A stretch of 64,000 nt of DNA from Hexactinellida sp. DTS-2022 (lineage: Eukaryota; Porifera; Hexactinellida). The notes beneath the pieces were generated by a model, which saw only the letters and a list, made by a program, of their open reading frames with translations, was not told the origin of the DNA and ran no database searches. Position numbers and translations under genes: made by a program. This document shows positions 23,859 through 34,075 of the stretch, piece by piece; position 1 is the stretch's first letter, and each line of letters starts with the position of its first letter. The stretch lies in assembly GCA_028753945.1 (NCBI GenBank), contig JAPNXP010000012.1, positions 2,294,001 to 2,358,000 on the forward strand. Reading direction: 5' to 3'.

Positions 23859-24155
23859 CATAGGCGTTGCACGCGGTCCGGCAGGTCCGGCCATGGCCGG
23901 ACCACTTTTCATTTATTCTACTATATTACATAGGAGCATAGGCGTAGCACCTGGTCCGGCTGGTCCGGCCATGGCCGGACCAGTTTTAATTTATTTTACT
24001 ATATTATATAAGACGGTCCGGTTTTGGCCGGACCACTTTAACTGTTTGGCCGGAGATTTTTCAGAGCCGTGCGACGCCCGTGAGGAGGGTCCGGTTTTGG
24101 CCGGACCACTTTAACTGTTTGACCGGAGAGTTTTTAGAGCCGTGCGACGCCCATG
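23859..24155. mobile_element. GGTCCGGCC-rich member of the CATAGGCGT family
   Basis: It starts CATAGGCGTTGCAC and ends GTGCGACGCCCATG. Inside are several GGTCCGGCCATGGCCGGACC palindromes and a second CATAGGCGTAGCAC start near 23938, so one element sits inside another. The collagen-like open frame here (GPAGPAMAGP) is a by-product of the repeats. Confidence 0.75.
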
Positions 24156-24415
24156 ATGTAATATGCCAATCCCACCTTTGGATATGGAGAATAATGTATT
24201 TCCGCTGCCATATTTCCTGAAGTATTTGAAATTTTTAATGAAACTTTCAGTGAATACTCTAGACATATAAATCTTCCTAAATTGCACAAACATTCAACTT
24301 GTCTACTTTGGATTTTTGTCTCGGAGTACAAGTACACGTCGAGACTTAAGTGTTATTTTATTGCTAATATGCGAGCGACGATAATATTGATTAGTATAAT
24401 CTTAGATTCAAGATA

Positions 24416-24589
24416 CAGTAGATGTCGGATATAAGCACACCGGTTATAAGAACATATCGGATATAAGCACACTATGTTGGTAAACGGTTGCCATATACCC
24501 TGTATAATATATGTCGGTTATAAGAACATGCCGGTTATAAGCACCTTAAGTGCAGTTCCCGACGATGTGCTTATAACCGGCATCCACTG
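24416..24589. mobile_element. 174 bp pogo/Tigger-like MITE, copy 2
   Basis: Flanked by TA, with the same ends and length as 22670-22843. It lies about 250 bp upstream of the SHIP-like start codon. Confidence 0.92.
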
Positions 24590-24842
24590 TACTTGAATTG
24601 TTTTATAGACTATTTTTGTTTTTAACTAGTTATAAGTGATTAAAGTATGCATGAAAATTCGAAGATGCAGATATTTACGTTGTATCGTAAATTTACTTCC
24701 TATATTTTAAGCCACAGGTTACCTGGATATAATTGTTAATTAAGATTTATGATTTACTTTACAAATATAATTGTTTTGTCTTTTGAATAGTAGACACTGC
24801 TATTATCTTAGAGTTTCAATTAGGTGTTAATTTTGAATTCCA

Positions 24843-27809
24843 ATGTCGGATTCTGATGAAATGGCCCCATGGTATCACACAGGTATAAGTCGTAACAGAG
24901 CAGAGGAAATGCTTGTACAGGCTGACAAGAATGGAGCTTTTATTGTCAGATCTAGTGAAAGTATAACAGGTGCTTATGTTTTATCTGAATTTTTTAATCA
25001 CCGAGTTCATCATTATCGTATTCTACCTTCTGAGGAAGGTTATTTTATTGAATGCCCTGGCACAACTACTCTAACTTACTTTAAGTCATTGGTTGAATTA
25101 GTCGACTATTATGGTAAACCAAAACGAGGATTGGTTTGTGAATTGACTTATGCTGTTGAACAGGATGAGGATGACGATGAAGATAATAGGTCTATTTCTT
25201 TAGAATCACATACAAAGTATTTTAATGCACTTTCTGCGAGGATGCCGCTTCTAAAACAAAATCATGATTTTGAGAGACAGTTTAGAGAATATTTTTCAAA
25301 GCATCTTCTTATTGATTCTTTAAATTATACAAATAACAAATCTATCCCTGAAATGTTTTATCGTCTCTTTGAGAATGACATCTCAGATATTAACTCTAGC
25401 ATCGAGTTATTTCAAAAACGCTTGGAGTATGCATATGAGCTTTTCTTTTTAGCATTGGGTAACTCCAATATTCAGTTTTTATATTCAAGCAAAGTCAGTG
25501 CTTCAAAGGACTTTACATCTATTATTTCAACTTTAAAAAATACAAGCGAACTAATTCATACTACGGAGGAATTGCACAATAAATTGATTATACAACTCAA
25601 TAATCAACCTCGATCTGAAGATACATATCAAATTTTTAAAAAAAAAGATGATGATGTCAATTCCAGAGCAAACAATTTGGTCGACTTTGGGAAGGACAAT
25701 TTTGATGTACAAGTTGGTCCTAAATTAATTAAGGCTGTTATTGATGTTAATATTTATGACGACAAATTGACTATTTTCAGTAACAATATTAAAGAAGAGT
25801 TTTCATGCCTGGATCTTTTAAAGGTAAATAAATGTCAGGATAATATTTTAGCTCTTATCTTATTTAAATCTTCCGGTGGCCAGGTGAGAATCATATTCCC
25901 CAACTTAAAATTAAGGGAAAAATTCTGTGAAATTCTTCAATTAATGGTAAAACAGCACAATTGCAAACTCGCTAAGAAAACATTGTCTCTATTCATAGGT
26001 ACCTGGAATATGGGCGAGGCAACACCTCCGGAAACTCTTGAACCTTGGTTGACAAGTAGAGGAACCGGAATTAGCATCAAGGGATTTAATGACAAGACAC
26101 ACGATCTTTATTTGATTGGAGTTCAGGAAAACGATACATTTATGCGAATTCCATTTAGTGATTGGCCTTCAAAATTTCGTAACCATATTTCAAACTTAAC
26201 AAAAATAGAATATAAAATAATTGCTTTTGAGCATTTTTGGCATATTGGATTAGTCGCGATAATCAAGGCAGACTTATATCACAAAGTTAGCGGTATTCAG
26301 CAAGCTAAGGTAAAGACTGGTCTTGGGAAGATTAATGTTGGTTCGATAGTTGGAAATAAAGGTGCGGTTGGTGTTTCTTTTCTAATTGAGAATACTTCAT
26401 TTTTGTTTGTTAACTGCCATCTCACTTCAGGACATGAGCGAAAGAGATTGGAAAAGCGGAGAGCAAATTATCGTGATATTATGAAAAATTTAATATTTAG
26501 AACTCCTTTTCCTCACTGTGATATAACTAATCAATTCAACTACATCTTTTTTTTCGGGGACCTGAATTATAGAATTGATCTAGAACCTGAAACTATATTG
26601 GAAAAAATTCTGGAAAGTGATTTTCATTACCTCAAAAGACATGACCAGCTTACGAATGAATTAGAAAGAAACAATGCATTTTTTGGCTTTGAGGAAGCAC
26701 CGATTCGATTTCCACCAACTTATAGGTATATCCTTGGCAGCAGAGATTGTTATCATATATTAAAAAAGAAAGCAGTCAAGGACCGGATTAATGTGCCTTC
26801 TTATTGTGACAGAATTCTCTTTAAATCACACCTGAATAGCCCAATAATTCCAACCTCTTATGGTTGTACTGAAGAAATATTTACTAGTGATCACTCTCCA
26901 GTTTTTGCATCTTTCGTATTGGGCATCCACCCACAATATAAATCAAAATCTCACACTCATTTATCATCTATTTCAAATTGCCCAATTTCGATCAAATTTC
27001 AATCTTTCGAAGCACGGATTACACGTTCTAACGCTAGCGAAAATTACTACTTTCAATTATTCAGTGATTGCTTTGAGGGAATCAAGAAGAGCAAACATTG
27101 TACTTCTGTTCAGGAATTAAATGCTGGATCAAATAATGTCATTGCTAAGTGGACATCTGCGGAATTCCCTGAAGTTATTTTACCCTTAATTCAAGAAAAA
27201 GAGTTCTTAATTCAACAAGTAATATTTATTCAAGTTAAATGTGTTGGTGGAGATGATGACACCTTTGGAGAAACTCATATTTCTTTAAATGACTATGTTG
27301 GCACTACATTGCATTTCGATAAAACTCTAACTTATCAATCATATCCTGTGGGGTCAATTAATGGCACATTGAATATTTTTAATTATTCCTCCAACAATGA
27401 CATCTTGCTTGGCGATGATAGAAATATTCACTCTAGATTACAAGTAGTGATCTCGTCAGATACAGAAGGCGTTTATACTGACACACAAGACACTGATCTT
27501 CCAATATTACATAACGTTTCGGCACTAGTTAGGACGTCAGTTCTTAATTCAGATTCCAATTTTTTTTCTTCATTTTCTATTGATGAATCTATAGAATCTC
27601 TACAAAATACTGAACTTCAAAAGTTTTTGTTAAAATATGGACTAGGAAAATATTACCCTCTCCTTAAACAAGCAGGATTTAAAGATACCATTCAGCTCTT
27701 TTTCATTGATGAGAAATATCTATCTGGTATGGGTATTAGTGGTGATGATGGGAAAAAACTATATTCTTTAGCTCAGTACATTGGACAATATTTCTGTCTG
27801 GTAAAATAA
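24843..27809 (+). CDS. SHIP-like inositol polyphosphate 5-phosphatase (SH2, 5-phosphatase, SAM)
   Basis: 988 codons from ATG to TAA without an intron. An SH2 domain covers residues about 9-105, with the phosphotyrosine-binding Arg in FIVRSSES (R36). A helical middle follows. The 5-phosphatase domain covers about 380-690: GTWNMG, IGVQEND, VNCHLTSGHERKR, GDLNYRID, PSYCDRILF and TSDHSPVF. All catalytic motifs of the family are present. A C2-like region follows. A SAM domain ends the protein (about 920-980, LQKFLLKYGLGKYYPLL), as in SHIP2/INPPL1 rather than SHIP1. The family removes the 5-phosphate of PtdIns(3,4,5)P3 at the membrane downstream of tyrosine-phosphorylated receptors. It is shorter than vertebrate SHIP2 because the Pro-rich tail is small. 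The lack of introns could mean a retrocopy that stayed functional or lineage-wide intron loss. No decay is visible. Confidence 0.95.
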   Translation: MSDSDEMAPWYHTGISRNRAEEMLVQADKNGAFIVRSSESITGAYVLSEFFNHRVHHYRILPSEEGYFIECPGTTTLTYFKSLVELVDYYGKPKRGLVCELTYAVEQDEDDDEDNRSISLESHTKYFNALSARMPLLKQNHDFERQFREYFSKHLLIDSLNYTNNKSIPEMFYRLFENDISDINSSIELFQKRLEYAYELFFLALGNSNIQFLYSSKVSASKDFTSIISTLKNTSELIHTTEELHNKLIIQLNNQPRSEDTYQIFKKKDDDVNSRANNLVDFGKDNFDVQVGPKLIKAVIDVNIYDDKLTIFSNNIKEEFSCLDLLKVNKCQDNILALILFKSSGGQVRIIFPNLKLREKFCEILQLMVKQHNCKLAKKTLSLFIGTWNMGEATPPETLEPWLTSRGTGISIKGFNDKTHDLYLIGVQENDTFMRIPFSDWPSKFRNHISNLTKIEYKIIAFEHFWHIGLVAIIKADLYHKVSGIQQAKVKTGLGKINVGSIVGNKGAVGVSFLIENTSFLFVNCHLTSGHERKRLEKRRANYRDIMKNLIFRTPFPHCDITNQFNYIFFFGDLNYRIDLEPETILEKILESDFHYLKRHDQLTNELERNNAFFGFEEAPIRFPPTYRYILGSRDCYHILKKKAVKDRINVPSYCDRILFKSHLNSPIIPTSYGCTEEIFTSDHSPVFASFVLGIHPQYKSKSHTHLSSISNCPISIKFQSFEARITRSNASENYYFQLFSDCFEGIKKSKHCTSVQELNAGSNNVIAKWTSAEFPEVILPLIQEKEFLIQQVIFIQVKCVGGDDDTFGETHISLNDYVGTTLHFDKTLTYQSYPVGSINGTLNIFNYSSNNDILLGDDRNIHSRLQVVISSDTEGVYTDTQDTDLPILHNVSALVRTSVLNSDSNFFSSFSIDESIESLQNTELQKFLLKYGLGKYYPLLKQAGFKDTIQLFFIDEKYLSGMGISGDDGKKLYSLAQYIGQYFCLVK

Positions 27810-28827
27810 TGGATTTTTGTATTTAATTTCGATCTTTTGTATTCTTGTATGTATTTATATTTTCAACATATATTTTGAACATTATTTGAACATTAATTAT
27901 TATCAAAATATGTTGACAGAAGTGTTTTTGTCTTAATTACCGAAAAATCAACAAACTTAGCAATATCAACAAAGGTCGATCTTCAGGATAGATCAGTGGC
28001 ACAAACAGGGTGGGTTCGGGGGCGCACGCCCCCGTAAAGTTTAAGAGGGCAACATTAATGGTGCGGGTGTTGCCGTGCCCTCTGGATAAAAAAATTAAAT
28101 GTTCAATATAATTTACGATAATTCACCCATTAACATCAGTTGCAGGTCAAATACAGTGTAATTGTAGTTCATTAAAATATATTAGGTAACAAATGTATTT
28201 GGTTTCAATATATACACTTATGCGGGCACTGTCGCCCGGAGGGTGCCCTCAACTGAGAATTTGCCTAGATCTGAGAAACACATTGGCTGGAACATGTGCA
28301 ACCCCAAAGTGTCTAATGCATAATTTCTAGATTAATTATAAAAATCTAAAATTACAGCTGTGCCACCAACATCTTCCTTTGAAAGTACTATCTTTTGGTG
28401 GTTGGTCGTTTGTTAATGCCTTCAAGAGAACATTATATCGGCATAGCTGGACTATAAAGGTGTTAAACCATTTCAAAAAGGTGTTTCGGACCGAAACGAC
28501 CCTTACTGTGTTGGAAGTGTTTTCAGCTCACTTAATTTCAGAGATATTCAAGTTTCAGTGGAATATAATAGGTGAGGAATCAGCATTATTTCTCTGCAAT
28601 GCCGACCAACTCACTCGAAATTTCGAACACACAAAATTGTGTAACACATATTTTGACGATGTCATCATCACTTCCTTTGGAGGACTATCAATAAACCACC
28701 ACCAAAATATAGTGCCACTAAAGGAGCATGTGTCGGCACAGCTGCAATTTGGGATTTTTCTTAATGAGTTGAATGAGTTGGTAGGGAGAAAATGATTTTT
28801 TTGCCAACTCAAAATGAGTTGATACAG
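27810..28827. other. 3' flank of the SHIP-like gene; no further gene accepted
   Basis: There is no canonical AATAAA in the first 150 bp after the stop. A GC-rich block lies at 28005-28080 and another at 28220-28250. An open frame at 28379-28795 ends in the dispersed repeat shared with 16.2 and 22.5 kb (CGGCACAGCTGCAATTT), so I do not treat it as a gene. Confidence 0.5.
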
Positions 28828-29371
28828 CTCTGGTCCGACCGTCACCGTGCAATGCACCTGAAGTTAGCGCCCGCTATGCGGCCTTAAGTTTCTACCATTT
28901 TATAATTTTAACTTGTATACCATTATTTATAATATCCATTGAAAGCTAACTTATAGGTTAATTTTGAATTTTCATTCATTTGTTTAGCTATTTGTGTAAA
29001 CAACAACACGAAATATTCATGTTAGACATTTATGAATTCCAGATTACTTATATGGAGCTCAGTTACTGGTAACTGAACTGCCTTATAAGGAGGTTTTTGA
29101 ATTCTAAAGACCCATAACCTCAGAAATGAAATTTAATCATAAATTTAAACCACTTCAGTTACCACTAACTCAGCTCCATATAAGTATTTTGTTATGAATG
29201 CAGATTTCAAAATCAGTATACTTGTCCAATGTCCACCTATTATAACAATTGGAAGTTAGTTTACGTATAAGTATATCATATAGTATAAATGCGTTTTCTA
29301 TTCCCCCATCACTTAAACACAATCTGACAAACACGCACACAAACAAACAACAAATAGTTTTAATAATATAG
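28828..29371 (-). mobile_element. Helitron-like element, diverged copy
   Basis: Read on the minus strand it starts near CATCTATATTATTAAAAC, passes a TTGTTTGTTTGTGTGCGTG tract and the phrase GATGGGGGAATAGAAAACGC. It ends with the hairpin GGCCGCATAGCGGG and a GGTGC-ATT-GCAC stem. These are the landmarks of the copies at 33399-33770 and 59751-60842. A MULE-derived MITE is nested at 29039-29191. Confidence 0.7.
29039..29191. mobile_element. MULE-derived MITE
   Basis: About 153 bp. The inverted ends CAGATTACTTATATGGAGCT and AGCTCCATATAAGTATTTTG match the ends of the MULE at 33274-36995. Near-identical 9 bp flanks (TTATGAATT and TTATGAATG) fit the usual MULE duplication. Confidence 0.85.
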
Positions 29372-30752
29372 ATGTTTTATTGTTCAAAAAGGTGGATCAC
29401 CCTAATTAACAAAATACGTATACATAATGATAGTTTTCGAATAAAATTTGTATTTATAATAGTGATTACCGTTCTCCACACATTTCATGGACTAGGTTCT
29501 GAAGAGTGACAAATATAGTTCAAATAATTCAAAGGCCGACATTGAACTTCAAATCCAAAAGAGATACCTTAAGCAATTATAATTTATTGAAAATTATGTC
29601 GGCCGCATAAAGTAATTTGCCGGTTGCATGCGGCCGGCAAATGAAGGGTTACGGAACACTGGTTTAAATATTAATTAGCTTCCAGTCGAAGGGAGCACGG
29701 CGTAGGGGTTTACCTAGCTATCTGGCAAGCACATTTGGGGTCCACGGATTCGGTTCGGAGCCAATATGTTCAATTTATCTGCTGGGTTGAAAATTACTTA
29801 AACAGTGCCACATTCCGAGATTTTAGAGGATTGATGACATCTGCGCTTTCTTAACAAACACAATTACACAGAATTAAGAATAAACCAACGAAACCTAAGT
29901 TTGGTACTACGCGCAGAGGCGGCGCGAGGGTGGGGCCTGTTCCCAACCTGTGACGTAATTGTGCCACACCAGTGGCGGCTGGCTAGCGCCGCCACTGACT
30001 ACGCGTAATTACTATTTGAAGAAACAGATGGTGTAAATAATTAAATAGTCATTACATATTTTCAAAATATTTAATAAACTCTATTAAACCACAAGTGTGG
30101 ATATATTATATACACTAGGGATGTAGCAACAGCCTGAATCAAATAATTACTTACTTTGTTTATTAATATTTTCCCTATATTAAAAGTACTCAGCGCGTAC
30201 TTAATATATATTTTCAATTTTTAGTGTGCTTCTTCTAGTAAAAACGTTATAGTAGGGTCCTACTATAGTTTTATACTATAAGTGCACGGTATTGAATTTA
30301 ACTCTGTCGAACTTCCGGCTGGCCGGCCAGCCGTACGCGATGGCCTGACTAGACCATTGGTGATGGAGATTTTAAATTTCGGACAGGAGATATAGAATTT
30401 CCTGGAGATGATTACCTCGAAGCCAGTGATGGATCTAGACTTTTACCTCAAGGGGGTTAAGGAAGTCCAATTGAAGTCATGGGGGGGGGTAATTTACATT
30501 TCGCTATAGTTAATTAAACCCCCCCCCTGAGAGGGTGGTCAGAAAAAATCTCAGGGGGGTCTTTTTTTCTCAAAAAATAATTTCAGGGGGGGCTAACCCC
30601 CCCCCCTGAGGGGGTATAGGTGAAACCCTGCTCGAAGCCCGATTTCTCAATTTCGCTTTTGTTCGTCAGCTATATCGAAATTTGTATTCTGATCCAGTGA
30701 CTCTTTAATAATTCGAATTTCAATTGAAAATATAGAGATTGTATGTATTCTC
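29372..30752. other. Intergenic stretch with GC-rich palindromes, no gene seen
   Basis: Small GC-rich inverted repeats occur at about 29972-30000 (AGTGGCGGCTGGCTAGCGCC) and 30317-30340 (GGCTGGCCGGCCAGCC). A G/C-tract-rich inverted block lies at about 30470-30625 (CAGGGGGG and CCCCCCTGA words). These look like short MITEs. Confidence 0.5.
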
Positions 30753-32072
30753 CTAATAGTCCAGCAATATGGTGAAAGATTGTGCATTTTCGAGATAAAA
30801 GTAGCAAATTTTGCACAATTGTAATATTATAGGTTCTGATCAACATCAGCAGCTATGGCACATAGCAGAATTTTTGGAACAACAAATTTTTCAGGGGGTC
30901 AAAAATTGGTGCCCAATCGAATCGCCGGAATTATAAATACAGGATAGCTCATTCAAATGCATTCTTAACGACTTTATATTGTCAGATTCGTGCTCAGCAC
31001 TTAATTTCCAGCATTTTTGATAGGTATATTGACTATATTTGGTGAGAATATTTTTGCCCCCCCTGCCCCCCCGACCGTTTGCTATTTTCCATAGCAACGG
31101 TAAGAATGTGATAAACATTCCGATCTCCCAATTTGGAGTAATCATATCGAGTGACCCCTTGTTTTTCTCGGGTATGCGTACTGAGTGCGAATATACTATT
31201 AGAAACACTCTAAATATTAATTGTCAAGCCAAAAGTATGCATTTATCATATTCCAGCTCAAAGCCAAGATTTATCCAAGATTAAAAGTAGTACATAGTTG
31301 CTTGAAGGAGCACTTCTGTACTTTGATCACAGTAAAAGCCGCAAGAACATGTCTTTGTACTTGTACTACTTCTAGGCAGGCTTGGACCGGCCATAGTTCC
31401 ATAGTGCAATGCAGATGCTCCCCCATTTATTCGTCTTTGTGTCAGGCCAGTCTCTAGGGGGAGGCTCGCCGGCTAGGTTAACTTTTGTGATATATCTGAC
31501 ATTGGATTTGTTGTTGAATTGTTTATTATTGGAGTTTCAATTTCCTCATGCTCACATTTTGTATTAATACCCTCGAATATTTTAGTATCGCACTTGTACG
31601 TAGGTATTGAAATTTGGGTGAAATAGTATCTAATTGTATATTCTAATAGTATATTCGCACTCAGTACGCATACCCGTGAAAAACAAGGGGTCACTCGATA
31701 TGATTACTCCAAATTGGGAGATCGGAATGTTTATCACATTCTTACCGTTGCTATGGAAAAGCAAAAAATATTCTCACCGAATATAGTCAATATACCTATC
31801 AAAATGCTGGAAATTAAGTGCTGAGCACGAATCTGACAATATAAAGTCGTTAAGAATGCATTTGAATGAGCTATCCTGTGTTTATACTTCCGGCGATTCG
31901 ATTGGGCACCAATTTTTGACCTCCTGAAAAATTTGTTCTTCCAAAAATTCTGCTATGTGCCATAGCTGAAGTTGATCAGAATCTATAATACTACAATTGT
32001 GCAAAATTTGGTACTTTTATCTCGAAAATGCACAATTCGGCCATTTCCTGCACCATATTGCTGGACTATAAG
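30753..32072. mobile_element. 1.3 kb fold-back element
   Basis: Arm 30753-31205 pairs with 31635-32072. Both outer ends carry TAGTCCAGCAATATGG. The spacer of about 430 bp has no coding motif. Open frames on both strands are mirror images of the arms. A C-rich piece near 31055-31075 is present only in the left arm. Confidence 0.85.
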
Positions 32073-33273
32073 GATGTTCTTTCTATATATTATTTAAAAT
32101 TATTAGGTCGCTAATCAATTCTACGTTTTATTAACGGTTTTTTATGTAAATCAGCCATCTTCTCCATATTGTAATTACTCTATAGTATACTGAATACTAT
32201 AGAACATATCACATAAGCCCACTATCTGATAGATAATGATTGTTATTTGGTTTGTAAGTGAATATGTGTTTCATACAGTGCAATGAAAACACTTGAAGGT
32301 GGAACATTTTACAAGTTGATGATGATGTCAATTCTATTATTCAAAATAGTAACGTAAATACTACACGTATTCCTATTTCTATTTGTACTAATTAATCTTT
32401 AATTAATTTAAACATTTGAAGTCTTCACAATTCAAACATTAATTAAATTAATTACACTAAGATGAAATGTAATTTGAATATTGAAATTCTAGTTAAATTA
32501 TAAATTGGGGAAGTGCAATCAGAAGGAGCACACTCCCATCCCGTCTGTGAGGGGCTTTTTCTATTTTATTTTTTCTTTACGAAAGGCAATTTAAGATACT
32601 ATTATCTTTGTGTTCACGAAATTACTTTTGTGCCTATTTATTTGATAATTATAACGAAATAACATTACTATTTTATTCCTTTCTAGTTTAGTTCGATTTC
32701 ATTAGAAAGATTAATGCTACAAAGATTCACTCTCAAACCACATGAAATCTATGACAATGCGACAATACACTTTGACAAGGACTATAAAGTAATTATGAAT
32801 GTTCTATAAGAGATCCAAATTATGCCGAAATTACAAAATCTAATGTAAAAGAACATCGAGGACTCTGTATTCGGAATCGGGGGGGCAGGGGGGGCAATAG
32901 CTCCCCCGTCGGGGAAATCCTGGCGCCACCCCTGCACCAACACCTTGAGTGAAGCGGAGCCTTCATCTTCACATTATCCAAGTCCTCTGTTTGATTCCGA
33001 GCCTAATAGTTATCAAGATGCTCATTACGATAGCGAGGTAGGACTAGAAGTGGAAATTCAAGATGATATGATCAATGCGAGCAGTAGAACCCTTTTTCCT
33101 TATCGGAGGACAACTTCTAAATTTGTGTCGATTCAAAGTCACCCGCCTTTTATCGCGGAGAAAGAGAAGTTAACTGCTTTGAATGAGCTTACATGACCTC
33201 GAGATACCAACTTAACTGATGTTACGATACACGTATTCATAGTATGCTACAATTTAAATTACGATATGTTTTA
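32073..33273. other. No gene accepted
   Basis: AT-rich sequence with a G-rich block at 32878-32905. A short acidic open frame (32945-33196, beginning at TTG) has no recognisable domain. Confidence 0.4.
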
Positions 33274-33398
33274 CAGATTACTTATATGGAGCTGAGTTAC
33301 TGGTAACTGACTTCAGTTACCAGTAACTGAACTAGCAAATATATGATATGACTTCAGCTAATAAAAGTCAGTAAATTTATTAATAATATTATAATATA

Positions 33399-33770
33399 TC
33401 TATATTAGTAAATCTCGATTGTTGTTTGTTTGTGTGTGTGTGTGTGTTTGTCCGGATTGTATTAAAGTGATGGGGGAATAGAAACCGCATTTATATATGA
33501 GATAGAAACTAACTACCAAATGTCATTATAGATAAACAAGTATGCAGAATTCGAATTTCGGATTTATAAATTAATAAGATTAATATTTGTTGTTGTTGTT
33601 ACACAAAATATATATATTTTGTAAAATTTATGAAAATTAAAATATAACTATCCCAAATAATGTTTACTTATAAAATCAATGGTTTAGTGTAGAGTAAGGC
33701 CGCAAAGCGGCCGTTAACTTTAGGTGCGTAGCACCGATCTATCGCAAAGCGACCGAGACCGAAGGGCTCG
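33399..33770 (+). mobile_element. Helitron-like element, short copy
   Basis: It starts TCTATATTAGTAAATCTCG after an A, carries a GT microsatellite, and ends with three small hairpins followed by GGGCTCG and a T. The hairpins are GGCCGC-AAA-GCGGCC, GGTGC-GTA-GCACC and TCGC-AAA-GCGA. It has neither inverted ends nor a target duplication. Confidence 0.78.
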
Positions 33771-34075
33771 TAATATATTATACTAATATTACTAAAATAT
33801 TATTAGTTTAAAGCAAAACTCAAGCTTATCATCTGTATTAATTTTAATTTAGTATATTATTATTTGAAAATGGGGGAAATAGCAGAGTTTGCCTTGGAAA
33901 TCGGGAAATCAGTCTTAATTAAGTTTAGTATTAATTTAATGAAAGATATTAATGAATCATTTTGTTTGAGTACCTAAAGAATAAATTTTAGTCTGCAATG
34001 CTATTCTCCTTGCAGATTAATCTAAAAAACAAAGTGGAAACTGTGAAATTATGGCAAAATATTCATGGTGTGTGT

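Noticed and set aside
23854-24114. Collagen-like frame with GPAGPAMAGP repeats
   Set aside because: It arises from GGTCCGGCCATGGCCGGACC palindromes in a MITE and has no other support.
28379-28795. 138-codon open frame
   Set aside because: Its 3' part is a dispersed repeat also found at 16.2 and 22.5 kb, and no domain is recognisable.
32945-33196. 83-codon acidic frame
   Set aside because: It begins at TTG, lacks homology that I can recognise and adjoins a G-rich MITE-like block.
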